Positions 9,423-18,290 of a stretch of DNA of 64,000 nucleotides are shown here, one piece after another. A program made the position numbers and the translations under genes. The notes below the pieces were generated by a model. It did no database searches. It saw only the letters and a program-made list of their open reading frames with translations, and was not told the DNA's origin. Origin of the DNA: Helicobacter rappini (GTDB lineage: Bacteria > Campylobacterota > Campylobacteria > Campylobacterales > Helicobacteraceae); assembly GCF_900198625.1 (NCBI RefSeq), contig NZ_FZPK01000006.1, forward strand, positions 1 through 64,000, read 5' to 3'. The first letter of the stretch is position 1. Each line of letters opens with the position of its first letter.

Positions 9423-11261
9423 CTAAATACTCTTTAACAGCATTTCATGCACGCTATCAACATAGCTTTTAGAATCTTTTAGGCTTTGCCCCTCAAGTAT
9501 TTTTGCACCATTAAAGAGTATAAGGCAGTATTTATCGCGTAAATCCTTAGGCATATCTTTAATCTTTTGTATCAATTCATGGTTTATGTTAATCTCTACA
9601 TTCTTTTTTGGTTCTGGCATTTCCTGCCCCATTTGCCGCATGATTTGCTCCATATAGCTATTTTGCATACCTTCATCAGTGAGTGCTAAAGGTGAAGTGA
9701 GACTATCGCTAAGATTTACTTCATTTACACCATCTAGCCCTTTAAAAGATTCTATAAGAGTTTCAAAAGCTTTCTTTTGCTCTTCACTAATCTCACTTTT
9801 GATACCCTCACTTGCCTCTTTACTATTAATATCAAGCAGCTTTGTGCCATCAAACTCGCCAATTGTAGGAATGACAAAGTTATCCACCTCATCGGCAAAC
9901 AACAGCACATCATAGTCTTTAAATTTCTCTAACACAGGATTATTTTTCAGCGTTTCTAAATCCTTGCCTATTGCATAGAATATACCTTTTTGATCTGCAC
10001 TCATCGCTTCTTTATAGGCTTTAAGGCTTATATACTCGCCCTTTTTCAGCGAATACGCACGCATAAGTTGCAATAGCTTCTCTTTATTTTCATAATCGCC
10101 ATATAGCCCCTCTTTTAGCACTTTGCCATATTTTGTATAAAAATCTTTATATTTTGCTTCATCTTTTGCAAGAGATTCTATCATGCTTAATACTTTTTTA
10201 ACTGATGCACTTTTGATTTGTTCTAGAATCTTATTTTCTTGCAATATCTCTCTGCTTACATTTAATGGCAAGTCATCGCTATCAATTATCCCATGTATAA
10301 ATCGCAAGTATGAAGGCAATAATTCTTTATCATCATCAGTTATAAACACGCGTTTTACATACAGCTTCACATGTGATTTATAATCCATTCTTTGCATGTC
10401 AAATGGCGGTGTTGCGGGGATATAAAATAGGCTTTTATACTGCAATTTCCCTTCAGCATGAGTGTGTATATAGCTTATAGGCTTTTCTTTGTCATAGGCA
10501 AGTGTGCCAAAAAAGTCTTCATAATCCTCTTTTTTTAACTCACTTTTTGACATCGTCCAAAGGGCTTTTGCTTTATTGACTTGGTCTTCTTTCTCTTCCT
10601 TAATAGTCTCTTCTTTGCCCTCTTCTTTTTTCTCTTCTGTGTATTGCAAAAATATAGGGAATTGAATATGATTTGAATATCGCTTAATCACATCTTCAAT
10701 ACTCCATTTGTTGCAATACTCTTTTGCATCATCTTTAAGATAGAGTGTGATTTCTGTGCCATAGTCTTCCTTACTTGATTCTAGAATCTCATATTCACCA
10801 TCGCCACTACTTATCCATGTATATGCTTTTGTATCAAGAGCCTTTTTTGTATTTACAACCACTTTATCAGCCACCATAAAGCTTGAGTAAAAACCTACGC
10901 CAAACTGCCCGATAAGATTAGAATCTTTCTTTTTATCGCCACTTAGATTCTCTAAAAAGCTTTTTGTGCCACTTTTTGCTATCGTGCCAAGATGATTATT
11001 TAGGTCATCTTCATTCATACCGATACCATTATCAGCGATTTTTAGAATCTTTTTTTCACTATCAAAGCTAATGGTAATCCTTGGGTGAAACACAAGGCTT
11101 TTATACGCATCATCGCTTAGTGTGAGATGATTTAGCTTATCGAGAGCATCACTTGCATTTGAGATAAGTTCGCGTAAGAATATTTCTTTATTAGAATAAA
11201 GAGAATGTATCATTAAATCAAGTAATTGCTTGATTTCTGTTTGAAATGCTTTTTTTGCCAT
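9423..11261 (-). CDS. htpG: Molecular chaperone HtpG (Hsp90)
   Basis: ATP-dependent cytosolic chaperone of 612 residues. The N-terminal GHKL ATPase domain carries SLYSNKEIFLRELISNASDALDK, DNGIGMN and GQFGVGFYS; the middle domain has the catalytic-arginine region PLNVSREILQ; the C-terminal dimerisation domain closes the protein. The charged linker around 210-230 is Glu/Lys rich. The ATG follows AGGAG by six bases. A TATAAT -10 lies at 11295-11300, giving a short leader; I see no CIRCE or HspR-type operator. It is monocistronic by spacing. Confidence 0.96.
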   Translation of the reverse strand: MAKKAFQTEIKQLLDLMIHSLYSNKEIFLRELISNASDALDKLNHLTLSDDAYKSLVFHPRITISFDSEKKILKIADNGIGMNEDDLNNHLGTIAKSGTKSFLENLSGDKKKDSNLIGQFGVGFYSSFMVADKVVVNTKKALDTKAYTWISSGDGEYEILESSKEDYGTEITLYLKDDAKEYCNKWSIEDVIKRYSNHIQFPIFLQYTEEKKEEGKEETIKEEKEDQVNKAKALWTMSKSELKKEDYEDFFGTLAYDKEKPISYIHTHAEGKLQYKSLFYIPATPPFDMQRMDYKSHVKLYVKRVFITDDDKELLPSYLRFIHGIIDSDDLPLNVSREILQENKILEQIKSASVKKVLSMIESLAKDEAKYKDFYTKYGKVLKEGLYGDYENKEKLLQLMRAYSLKKGEYISLKAYKEAMSADQKGIFYAIGKDLETLKNNPVLEKFKDYDVLLFADEVDNFVIPTIGEFDGTKLLDINSKEASEGIKSEISEEQKKAFETLIESFKGLDGVNEVNLSDSLTSPLALTDEGMQNSYMEQIMRQMGQEMPEPKKNVEININHELIQKIKDMPKDLRDKYCLILFNGAKILEGQSLKDSKSYVDSVHEMLLKSI

Positions 11262-11294
11262 ATTAAACTCCTAATTTCATATTTTGAGTTAGCA

Positions 11295-11300
11295 ATTATA
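11295..11300 (-). promoter_or_regulatory. Probable -10 element of htpG
   Basis: Reads TATAAT on the minus strand, about 34 bases before the start codon. No recognisable -35. Confidence 0.5.
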
Positions 11301-11598
11301 ACATAAGTTTGATAAATAAATACAACCTTTAGTCAATATTATTAACTTTAATTAGTATATTGATATAATGTTTTTTTAGTCATTAATTATAATATACTGC
11401 TATGTTTCTATAATGCAGGGATTAAAAGGATTTATCAGCATACATTATGCCTAGCTTTACAAACAACATAGGGATAAATGGAGAGAATCCGCATTTTTGA
11501 AGTAAAAAGTGTAATTGAAGCATAAGGATATGACTTTTATAAACATGCTACACCAATTGTGTCGCATAAAAGTAAAATCAATTTGCATTATTTATGGT

Positions 11599-11604
11599 TA
11601 TAAT
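11599..11604 (+). promoter_or_regulatory. Probable -10 element of asd
   Basis: TATAAT within GGTTATAATTATAA, about 40 bases before the asd ATG. The rest of the 384-bp gap back to htpG shows only AT-rich sequence with no gene. Confidence 0.5.
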
Positions 11605-11645
11605 TATAAAATTCATAAAACACAGCAATACATTAAAGGATAAAA

Positions 11646-12665
11646 ATGTCAAAAAAAGAATTTGTAGTAGGCATTGTAGGCGTTACAGGTGCAGTTGGTG
11701 AGGAATTGTTACGGATTTTAGATGAGAGAGACTTCCCGGTGAAAAGGCTAGTCCCACTTGCTAGTGCGCGTAGTGCTGGTGATAGCATAGAGTTTAAAAA
11801 TCAAAAAATAAAGGTTTTAGAGACAACAGATTCAGTATTTAAAGATGAAGGCATAGAGATTGCCTTTTTTAGTGCTGGTGGGAGTGTGAGCGAGAGATTT
11901 GCTAAGAGTGCGGTGGAAGCTGGGGCTATTGTGATTGATAATACGAGCTTTTTTCGTATGCAAGATTCTATTCCGCTTGTTGTGCCTGAAGTAAATCCAG
12001 AAGACATTAAAAAAGATTCTACAATTATTGCAAATCCAAATTGCTCCACCATACAAATGGTGCATGTATTAGCCCCTTTGCATAAGGCATTTGGCATTGA
12101 GCGAGTAGATGTTAGCACCTATCAAGCGGTAAGTGGAGCGGGTAAAAAAGGCATGGAAGAACTCATCATGCAAATGCAGAAATTCTTTGCGTTTGAGCTT
12201 GATTCTGTTATCCCAAAAGCCTTTCAACACAGAATCGCCCTAAATCTTATCCCCCATATTGACACATTCCTTGATAATGGCTTCACAAAAGAAGAGATGA
12301 AAATGATAAATGAAAGTCAAAAGATTATGCACGCAAACTTTGAGATTTCAGCGACTTGTGTGCGAGTGCCGATTTTACGCAGTCATAGCGAGACTTTAAG
12401 CATTCGCTTTAAAGATGAAGTGAATGCAGACAAGGCAAGAGAGATTCTAAAAAAGGCTGAAAGTGTCGTAGTGATAGATAGCCCAAGTGATAATGAATAC
12501 CCAATGCCACTCATCGCCACAGATACCGATGAGACCTTTGTAGGCAGGATAAGAGTGGATAACTATGATAAACGCATTTTACATTTATTTTGCGTAGCAG
12601 ACCAAGTGCGTGTTGGTGCGGCGACAAATGCTGTGCGTATCGCTGAAAAGTGGATTGCCCTGTAA
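11646..12665 (+). CDS. asd: Aspartate-semialdehyde dehydrogenase
   Basis: Reduces aspartyl phosphate to aspartate semialdehyde with NADPH, feeding lysine/diaminopimelate, threonine and methionine synthesis. It has 339 residues, as usual. The Rossmann loop GVTGAVGEE is at 10-18, the catalytic Cys133 is in NPNCSTIQ, and SGAGKKG and the substrate-binding HRIALNLIPHID region follow. The ATG follows AAAGGA. It stands alone between two gaps. Confidence 0.96.
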   Translation: MSKKEFVVGIVGVTGAVGEELLRILDERDFPVKRLVPLASARSAGDSIEFKNQKIKVLETTDSVFKDEGIEIAFFSAGGSVSERFAKSAVEAGAIVIDNTSFFRMQDSIPLVVPEVNPEDIKKDSTIIANPNCSTIQMVHVLAPLHKAFGIERVDVSTYQAVSGAGKKGMEELIMQMQKFFAFELDSVIPKAFQHRIALNLIPHIDTFLDNGFTKEEMKMINESQKIMHANFEISATCVRVPILRSHSETLSIRFKDEVNADKAREILKKAESVVVIDSPSDNEYPMPLIATDTDETFVGRIRVDNYDKRILHLFCVADQVRVGAATNAVRIAEKWIAL

Positions 12666-12944
12666 CATATATCATTGTAACACATATCATTACATAGCTA
12701 TATATCATAGCTTTACTCACCACAAAGCTTAATGCGACTTATACACAATAGATACATCTCTCTTTAATCTTTAGTAGCTACTCTAAAGATTGGCTAAGAT
12801 TCCACACTTTTAACATATAAGATAGCTTTTATGGACGCCTGAACCCAAGCATACAAAACTAAACAAATAGATAAAATACCTTGATTTGTTTTTTTTGTAA
12901 AATGGCACGCATTCTAGCGAGATAGGCTACTTTAAAGGAAAACT

Positions 12945-13358
12945 ATGAAACATTATATAAAACTCGCCCTAAGTGTTATCATCACATGCAGCATGGGCTA
13001 TGCAGAGAATCTTAAGGAATGTCTAAGCGAAGAGGATAAGATACAAGGATGTGTTAAAAAACTTTGGTTTTCTAATGGATATGGTCTAGTATTGGAAACT
13101 CCATATAAAGATGGCAAACTAGATGGTATTGAAAAACGGTATTATCTAAATAATGGGAATCTAGAACAAGAAACTCCATATAAAGATGGCAAACTAGATG
13201 GTATTGAAAAATATTATTCTAAAAATGGCAATCTTATCGCAACGATGACCTATAAAAAAGGCGAAGCAATCAGTGCTAAATGTGCTAATGGGAAAGTATT
13301 AAGCGGTGAATACCCCTTTAGTTTGGACGAGATTGATATGTATAAAACCTGTGGGTAA
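12945..13358 (+). CDS. Secreted MORN-repeat protein, short copy
   Basis: Has 137 residues with a signal peptide (1-20, cleavage after GYA) and two full MORN-type repeats of about 24 residues, PYKDGKLDGIEKxYY..NGNL, plus a degenerate third. A Cys pair lies before the repeats and further Cys near the end. Proteins like this are often labelled YwqK-family antitoxin; nothing here supports a toxin-antitoxin role. A periplasmic beta-hairpin repeat protein is the cautious reading. It is a tandem paralogue of the next gene: the bases around the ribosome-binding site and the first 20 codons are nearly identical. Confidence 0.8.
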   Translation: MKHYIKLALSVIITCSMGYAENLKECLSEEDKIQGCVKKLWFSNGYGLVLETPYKDGKLDGIEKRYYLNNGNLEQETPYKDGKLDGIEKYYSKNGNLIATMTYKKGEAISAKCANGKVLSGEYPFSLDEIDMYKTCG

Positions 13359-13418
13359 TGCAACGCTCTAAATTGTCATAACAATAAATTGTCTTTAATC
13401 TAAATAGAGAGGAAAACT

Positions 13419-14102
13419 ATGAAACATTATATAAAACTTGCCCTAAGTGCTATCATCACTTGCAGCATAGGCTATGCAGAGAATCTTAAGATATGTCAAA
13501 GCCAAGAGGATAAGATACAAGGATGTCTTGAGAGAATATATACAGGAGCGGCTTTGATACCTTATCAGTATGGTGCTTTTATGCGGACAGCTTGTGATTG
13601 TGCTTATGAGTTCCCATATAAAAATGGTAAGATTGAAGGTATTGCAAAAGCTTATAGTGATAAAAAACTAGTAGGAACATATCCATATAAAAATGGCAAA
13701 CTAGATGGTATTGCAAAATGGTATTATGAAAATGGGAATCTAAGAATCGAAACTCCACATAAAGATGGCAAAAAAGATGGTGTTAGAAAATTGTATTATG
13801 AAAATGGGAATCTAGACCAAGAAACCCCATACAAAAATGGTAAGGAAGATGGTATTGAAAAAGGGTATGATGAAAATGGGAATCTAGAACGAGAAACCCC
13901 ATATAAAGATGGCAAACAAGATGGTGTTGAAAAATGGTATTATGAAAATGGAGATTTGATTGCAGAGATTACCTATAAAAATGAAAAAATAATAAGTGGC
14001 AAATGTGGCGATGGCAAGGCTTTTAGCAACGCACATTTACATAATTTAGAAAAGCATTATGATATAGATTTCATTATTAAAAAAATCTGTGAAAAGCCCT
14101 AA
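13419..14102 (+). CDS. Secreted MORN-repeat protein, long copy
   Basis: Has 227 residues. The signal peptide differs from its upstream neighbour at only two positions in the first 20. Five repeat units of about 24 residues (TPYKDGKxDGxxKxYYENGNL pattern) are followed by a divergent C-terminus with a Cys pair. The first unit is degenerate and the last four are regular, consistent with growth by unit duplication. A 72-74 bp DNA periodicity follows from this. Both genes have GAGGAAAACT or AAGGAAAACT before the ATG. Function unknown. Confidence 0.8.
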   Translation: MKHYIKLALSAIITCSIGYAENLKICQSQEDKIQGCLERIYTGAALIPYQYGAFMRTACDCAYEFPYKNGKIEGIAKAYSDKKLVGTYPYKNGKLDGIAKWYYENGNLRIETPHKDGKKDGVRKLYYENGNLDQETPYKNGKEDGIEKGYDENGNLERETPYKDGKQDGVEKWYYENGDLIAEITYKNEKIISGKCGDGKAFSNAHLHNLEKHYDIDFIIKKICEKP

Positions 14103-14197
14103 TATCTTCATATCGCATTATTGCCTTTTATTTGCCATAGCTTATAATCTCTTGGCTATTTAGCATGATAGCAAAGATTATTGACTTGTCATTTTTG

Positions 14198-14221
14198 TCT
14201 TTTAATAATAAAAGATTTTTT
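14198..14221 (+). terminator. Weak AT-rich terminator after the MORN genes
   Basis: TCTTTTA-ATAA-TAAAAGA hairpin followed by six T. The stem is almost all A-T, so efficiency is doubtful. It lies in the 427-bp gap 14103-14529, which otherwise holds only the promoter noted at 14476. Confidence 0.4.
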
Positions 14222-14475
14222 ACTACAACGAAGTTTTATTTGTAAAACGAGAAAAATAATAAAAGAGATAATATCAAACAATATAAAGTGATTTAATCTT
14301 CTAAAATCCATGCAATCTATTCATAACTACATATCTTTAAAGCTTGGTTATTATAGAATCTCATCACTTTTTATCACACTAGATTCTATATTGCTATATT
14401 TAAATCTTAATCTCTCTCAATCCCTTTGCCTAATCCACAAAGAGATAATAAGAGATAGCAAATATACATAAGCTT

Positions 14476-14484
14476 TGCTATAAT
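14476..14484 (+). promoter_or_regulatory. Extended -10 promoter of the flgR operon
   Basis: TGCTATAAT (TG at 14476, TATAAT at 14479-14484), about 45 bases before the first gene. The same TGCTA(T/C)A(A/C)T form precedes ribH, addB, icd and nikR. Confidence 0.6.
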
Positions 14485-14529
14485 TAAAACTTCATATATA
14501 AATCTTAATATACATAATAAGGCAACATT

Positions 14530-15354
14530 ATGCGTTCATGTGGCAAGATATGTTCTATACATACTTATATCATAATTTATTTTTTTTGCTTTTATATCCC
14601 ACTTCACGCAGACACAAAAACACTTATGCAAAATACACAAAGTCCCGAGATATTAAATCTAGAGAGATTAAATACACAAGATTCAATATACAACTCACTA
14701 CCAGCAGATAGCCTGAAAGAAACACAATTGCCAAAAGACCCAAGCCTACTCAAAATGCAGCAAGACCAAATGGACTTAATGCGTAAGGAATATCGCGGCA
14801 ATCCCGCAGAAACAGACCTTATCTACTACAAGCAAAGGGAAGCACAAAAAGAGATACAAAAAGATAGCACACTAAAGATTAAGCCAGAATATGGCATAGA
14901 TGAAGATAGTATAGCGACAACAGAGCAATATGAATTTATCATGCAGTATTTTTTCAAAATCATTGATGAAATACCCTATGGCGAGGACTATAAAATCTCT
15001 GTGCCACTGCATTCATTAAGGCTAAATCAAAAGAATCCCGCAAAAACTTGTGAGATAAATACAAAAGAACACTCTCTCACACTCACGCATTACAATCACT
15101 ACACAAAAGCAGAAATGCAAGCAAGTGTGAGAAAACAAACACAATATTTATTGTATAATTTGCTACAAGAATACAAAGCGGAAGTGTTAGAATGCCTTAT
15201 GTTAAACCAAGCACACCTTGATGATATGAATACCGCCCTAAATCTAGAATCTCGCACCAAAACACTCACAAAAGTGCGTTCCTATGTGCTTGTGGATTTT
15301 CATGGTGGCATTTTAACCTTGCAGGTATTTAATCCGCCAAATAGAAAACATTAA
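14530..15354 (+). CDS. Exported protein of unknown function upstream of flgR
   Basis: Has 274 residues with an N-terminal signal or anchor segment (about 10-27, ending LHADT). The mature protein is hydrophilic, Gln/Glu-rich and mostly helical, with two cysteines (KTCEINTKE and VLECLML). No domain recognised. It ends nine bases before flgR, so the two are translationally close and share the promoter at 14476. Association with the flagellar regulator is therefore positional evidence only. Confidence 0.7.
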   Translation: MRSCGKICSIHTYIIIYFFCFYIPLHADTKTLMQNTQSPEILNLERLNTQDSIYNSLPADSLKETQLPKDPSLLKMQQDQMDLMRKEYRGNPAETDLIYYKQREAQKEIQKDSTLKIKPEYGIDEDSIATTEQYEFIMQYFFKIIDEIPYGEDYKISVPLHSLRLNQKNPAKTCEINTKEHSLTLTHYNHYTKAEMQASVRKQTQYLLYNLLQEYKAEVLECLMLNQAHLDDMNTALNLESRTKTLTKVRSYVLVDFHGGILTLQVFNPPNRKH

Positions 15355-15363
15355 AGGAAAGTC

Positions 15364-16539
15364 ATGAAAATAGCCATTGTCGAAGATGATATTAATATGC
15401 GAAAAAGCCTCGAATTCTTTTTTTCAGATTACAAAGACCTAAATATCGTAAGCTTTAAAAACCCAAAAGATGCGCTAAAATCCCTTGATGATAGCTTTGA
15501 GCTAGTCATTACAGACATTAATATGCCTCAAATGGACGGGCTAGAGTTTCTTAATAAACTCAATGGGCGATATGAAGCCATCGTAATCACAGGCAATGCT
15601 ACGCTTAATAAAGCTATAGAATCTATCCGCCTTGGCGTAAAAGACTTTTTTCAAAAGCCATTTGAACCGCAAGAATTACTTGAAGCCATATATCGCACAA
15701 AAAAGCTAGTGGAATTTAATAAAAATCATAAGCAAACACCACAAAGCACAAAAAAGATTCTAAGCAAAGAAAAGCTTTTTAAATCAAGCTCAAAAAAGCT
15801 AGAAGAAGCAAAAACACTAGCTCTCCGTGCCGCCCCAACTGATGCAAGTGTGCTGCTACTTGGTGCAAGCGGTGTGGGTAAAGAAGTCTTTGCGCGTTTT
15901 ATCCATGAAAACTCAAAGCGTAAAGACGCGCCATTTCTAGCATTAAACATGGCTGCCATACCAGAAAATCTTTTAGAATCTGAACTCTTTGGCTATGAAA
16001 AAGGTGCATTTACAGACGCTACAACCCCAAAACCCGGTCTCTTAGAATCTGCACAAGGTGGAAGCATATTTTTAGATGAAATCGGTGAAATGCCTATGGG
16101 ACTGCAAGCAAAGCTATTGCGAGCCTTACAAGAGAGAGAAATCATGCGTCTAGGCAGTGCAAAGCCCATAAAAATTGATGTGAGATTTATTGCTGCTACA
16201 AACGCAAATATACAAGAAAAAATCGCAAATCAAGAGTTTAGAGAAGATCTTTTCTTTCGATTGCAAACCGTGCCTATTAAGATTCCACCACTAAAAGAAC
16301 GCACAGAAGAGATTTTGCCACTTGCCCTAAGCCATGTAGAAGAGGTTTGCACGCATTATGGCTTTCAGCAAAAGACTTTTAGTAAAGACGCACAAGAAAA
16401 AATGTTAGCATACACTTGGCCGGGTAACATACGAGAACTTTTAAGTGTCGTTGAGAGATCGTGTATTCTAAGCGAGGGCGATATTATAGAAGCAAATGAT
16501 TTATACCTTGATGAACGAGAAAAGGGATTGTTTAACTAG
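15364..16539 (+). CDS. flgR: Sigma54-dependent flagellar response regulator FlgR
   Basis: Has 391 residues. The receiver domain (1-115) has phospho-acceptor D51 in VITDINM. The AAA+ sigma54-activation domain (about 145-385) has Walker A GASGVGKE at 167-174, the GAFT loop GAFTDA at 214-219 and a Walker B GGSIFLDEIGE. The protein ends (EREKGLFN) right after the AAA+ helical subdomain, so it lacks the Fis-type DNA-binding domain of NtrC relatives. H. pylori FlgR likewise activates sigma54 without DNA binding, with kinase FlgS. The sixth residue of the loop region, Asp218 instead of Gly, differs from textbook GAFTGA. Target genes are the middle flagellar class; a matching sigma54 promoter is at 60268. 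Confidence 0.93.
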   Translation: MKIAIVEDDINMRKSLEFFFSDYKDLNIVSFKNPKDALKSLDDSFELVITDINMPQMDGLEFLNKLNGRYEAIVITGNATLNKAIESIRLGVKDFFQKPFEPQELLEAIYRTKKLVEFNKNHKQTPQSTKKILSKEKLFKSSSKKLEEAKTLALRAAPTDASVLLLGASGVGKEVFARFIHENSKRKDAPFLALNMAAIPENLLESELFGYEKGAFTDATTPKPGLLESAQGGSIFLDEIGEMPMGLQAKLLRALQEREIMRLGSAKPIKIDVRFIAATNANIQEKIANQEFREDLFFRLQTVPIKIPPLKERTEEILPLALSHVEEVCTHYGFQQKTFSKDAQEKMLAYTWPGNIRELLSVVERSCILSEGDIIEANDLYLDEREKGLFN

Positions 16540-16630
16540 GAATGATTGTGTTCTTATGGGATTCTAAAATAGCTTTTATGTTGTTAGGTTTAAAACAATG
16601 TATCATTTTTTGTTGCTGATTGCTTAGAAT

Positions 16631-17701
16631 CTACACAAACCCTAATGCCTTTTTACAGAGTGATGAAAGCGGTTTAGTTTCTAACTCTTTTTGTGAGAGA
16701 AAATATAGCTTTATGTGTGGCAAGGATTGCGTTAATATCTCTAAATGTTTAGAATCTAGTTTATATACATTTGCGGTGATAGCGTATTTTGTGTAGTGGT
16801 GCTTGAAACTGCCGCATTTGTAGAATCCTTGCTTGTTTGTAACCGCCCCCGTTTCAAGTTGTGGGAGATTGTATAAGCCTTGATACAAGCCACCTTTATC
16901 CCCTTTTTCATACACAAAAGCAATCCTGCCTTGAGAATCTTTATATAACAAAAGATGAAGTGTGAGTGGGGTTAAAGAAGAAGTTTTTGGAGTGGGATAG
17001 AGCGTAGGATTTACCTTGCCATTGCAGAGATTTTGCACGGGGCAGATAAGGCAGCTAGGCGATTTTGGTGTGCAAATCATCGCACCTAAATCAAGCAAGG
17101 CTTGATTATAATCAAAACTATGTTTTGTGTCTAAAAGCAAAAATGCAAGCTCGTCTAAAAGCTTTTGGTTAGGTTCGCGTAATGCAAAGATTCTACACAA
17201 AACTCGTCTAATGTTCCCATCTACAAAACTCACACTTTGATGAAAACCAAAGCATAAAATCGCCCCTGAAGTATATGCACCAATTCCGGGCAATGTAAGC
17301 AAATCTTGGCGTGTATTAGGCAAAGTAGCATTATGCTTTTCACAGCAAATAATAGCAGTTTTTTGCATATTTCTCGCACGGGAGTAGTAGCCTAAGCCCT
17401 CCCATTGCTTGAGTATAGAATCTAGATTTGCTTTTGCTAAGGATTCAAGTGTGGGAAAGGCGTTTAAAAATGGGGCAAAGTAGTGTTCTTGCACTCTTTT
17501 TACTTGCGTTTGTTGCAGCATTATCTCGCTTACATACACGCCATAAGGGGCATTTTCGCCTTTTAGATTTCGCCAAGGAAGAGAAATTCTGCCCTGTATC
17601 GCATACCACTCTAAGAGTTGAATCTGCCATTGTTTAGCAATGTCTTTTGCTTTGTGTGCGGAATCTTGTGTGATTTGTGTGGGAAAAATATTTGCATTCA
17701 T
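16631..17701 (-). CDS. mutY: A/G-specific adenine glycosylase
   Basis: Removes adenine opposite 8-oxoguanine. It has 356 residues. Catalytic Glu59 is in SEIMLQQTQ, the helix-hairpin-helix LPGIGAYTSGAI is at 137-149 and Asp161 is in FVDGNIRRVL. The [4Fe-4S] cluster ligands C210, C217, C220 and C226 have the family spacing C-X6-C-X2-C-X5-C. The C-terminal NUDIX-like domain is present but divergent. No good Shine-Dalgarno stands before the ATG. Convergent with flgR across about 90 bp. Confidence 0.95.
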   Translation of the reverse strand: MNANIFPTQITQDSAHKAKDIAKQWQIQLLEWYAIQGRISLPWRNLKGENAPYGVYVSEIMLQQTQVKRVQEHYFAPFLNAFPTLESLAKANLDSILKQWEGLGYYSRARNMQKTAIICCEKHNATLPNTRQDLLTLPGIGAYTSGAILCFGFHQSVSFVDGNIRRVLCRIFALREPNQKLLDELAFLLLDTKHSFDYNQALLDLGAMICTPKSPSCLICPVQNLCNGKVNPTLYPTPKTSSLTPLTLHLLLYKDSQGRIAFVYEKGDKGGLYQGLYNLPQLETGAVTNKQGFYKCGSFKHHYTKYAITANVYKLDSKHLEILTQSLPHIKLYFLSQKELETKPLSSLCKKALGFV

Positions 17702-17779
17702 AAAGAGAAGTATAGCAAAAATATTATTCTCTTAAAATAGCAGATTGTGCGTAAAACTACTAGTTATTTTATTTTTTAT

Positions 17780-17788
17780 TGCTACAAT
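17780..17788 (+). promoter_or_regulatory. Extended -10 promoter of ribH
   Basis: TGCTACAAT. Transcription from here would begin near 17795, which excludes the in-frame upstream start codon at 17745 and supports the ATG at 17823. Confidence 0.55.
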
Positions 17789-17822
17789 TATGATTTTATT
17801 TTGCGTATTGAAAGGTTTATAT

Positions 17823-18290
17823 ATGAAGATTTTAGAAGGTAAAATCGCTTTGCAAGGCAATGAGCGGATTGCTGTTTTATGTAGTCGCTTTAATAGTATG
17901 GTAACTGAAAGATTGATTGAGGGGGCTAAGGATTGCTATTTGCGACATGGTGGGAGTGAAGATAACTTTACTTTGATACGAGTGCCGGGGGCTTTTGAGC
18001 TGCCTTTTGTGCTTGAAAAAGTGCTTGAAAATGGTGATTATGATGGGGTGTGTGTGCTTGGGGCGATTATCCGTGGTGGCACACCGCATTTTGACTATGT
18101 CGCAGCAGAATCTACAAAGGGCATCGCAAATGTAACGCTAAAGTATGGTGGGGCGGTTAGCTTTGGTATTTTGACAACAGATAGCATAGAGCAAGCCCTA
18201 GATCGTGCGGGCTTAAAGGTCGGTAATAAGGGCTTTGAAGCGATGGCAAGCCTTATTGAACTCATCGATATATATAGGCAGCTTGACTAA
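17823..18290 (+). CDS. ribH: 6,7-dimethyl-8-ribityllumazine synthase
   Basis: Penultimate step of riboflavin synthesis, condensing the ribityl-diaminouracil with dihydroxybutanone phosphate; usually an icosahedral 60-mer. It has 155 residues from the ATG at 17823 (MKILEGK). SRFN, the PGAFELP loop, GAIIRGGTPHFDYVA with the catalytic His, and SFGILTTDS are present. A longer in-frame reading from 17745 adds a hydrophobic stretch not found in the family and is rejected. It overlaps nusB by one base (TAATG), so the two are translationally coupled. Confidence 0.95.
   Translation: MKILEGKIALQGNERIAVLCSRFNSMVTERLIEGAKDCYLRHGGSEDNFTLIRVPGAFELPFVLEKVLENGDYDGVCVLGAIIRGGTPHFDYVAAESTKGIANVTLKYGGAVSFGILTTDSIEQALDRAGLKVGNKGFEAMASLIELIDIYRQLD

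Noticed and set aside
12895-12925. Sigma54-like TGGCACGCATTCTAGC before the first MORN gene
   Set aside because: GG and GC are eleven bases apart and the -12 box is poor; position alone is not enough.
12945-14102. Toxin-antitoxin function for the MORN proteins
   Set aside because: The YwqK antitoxin label circulates for such proteins, but both carry signal peptides and no toxin gene is adjacent.
17745-17822. N-terminal extension of RibH
   Set aside because: It lies across the promoter, encodes a hydrophobic stretch absent from the family, and the ATG at 17823 matches the usual start.
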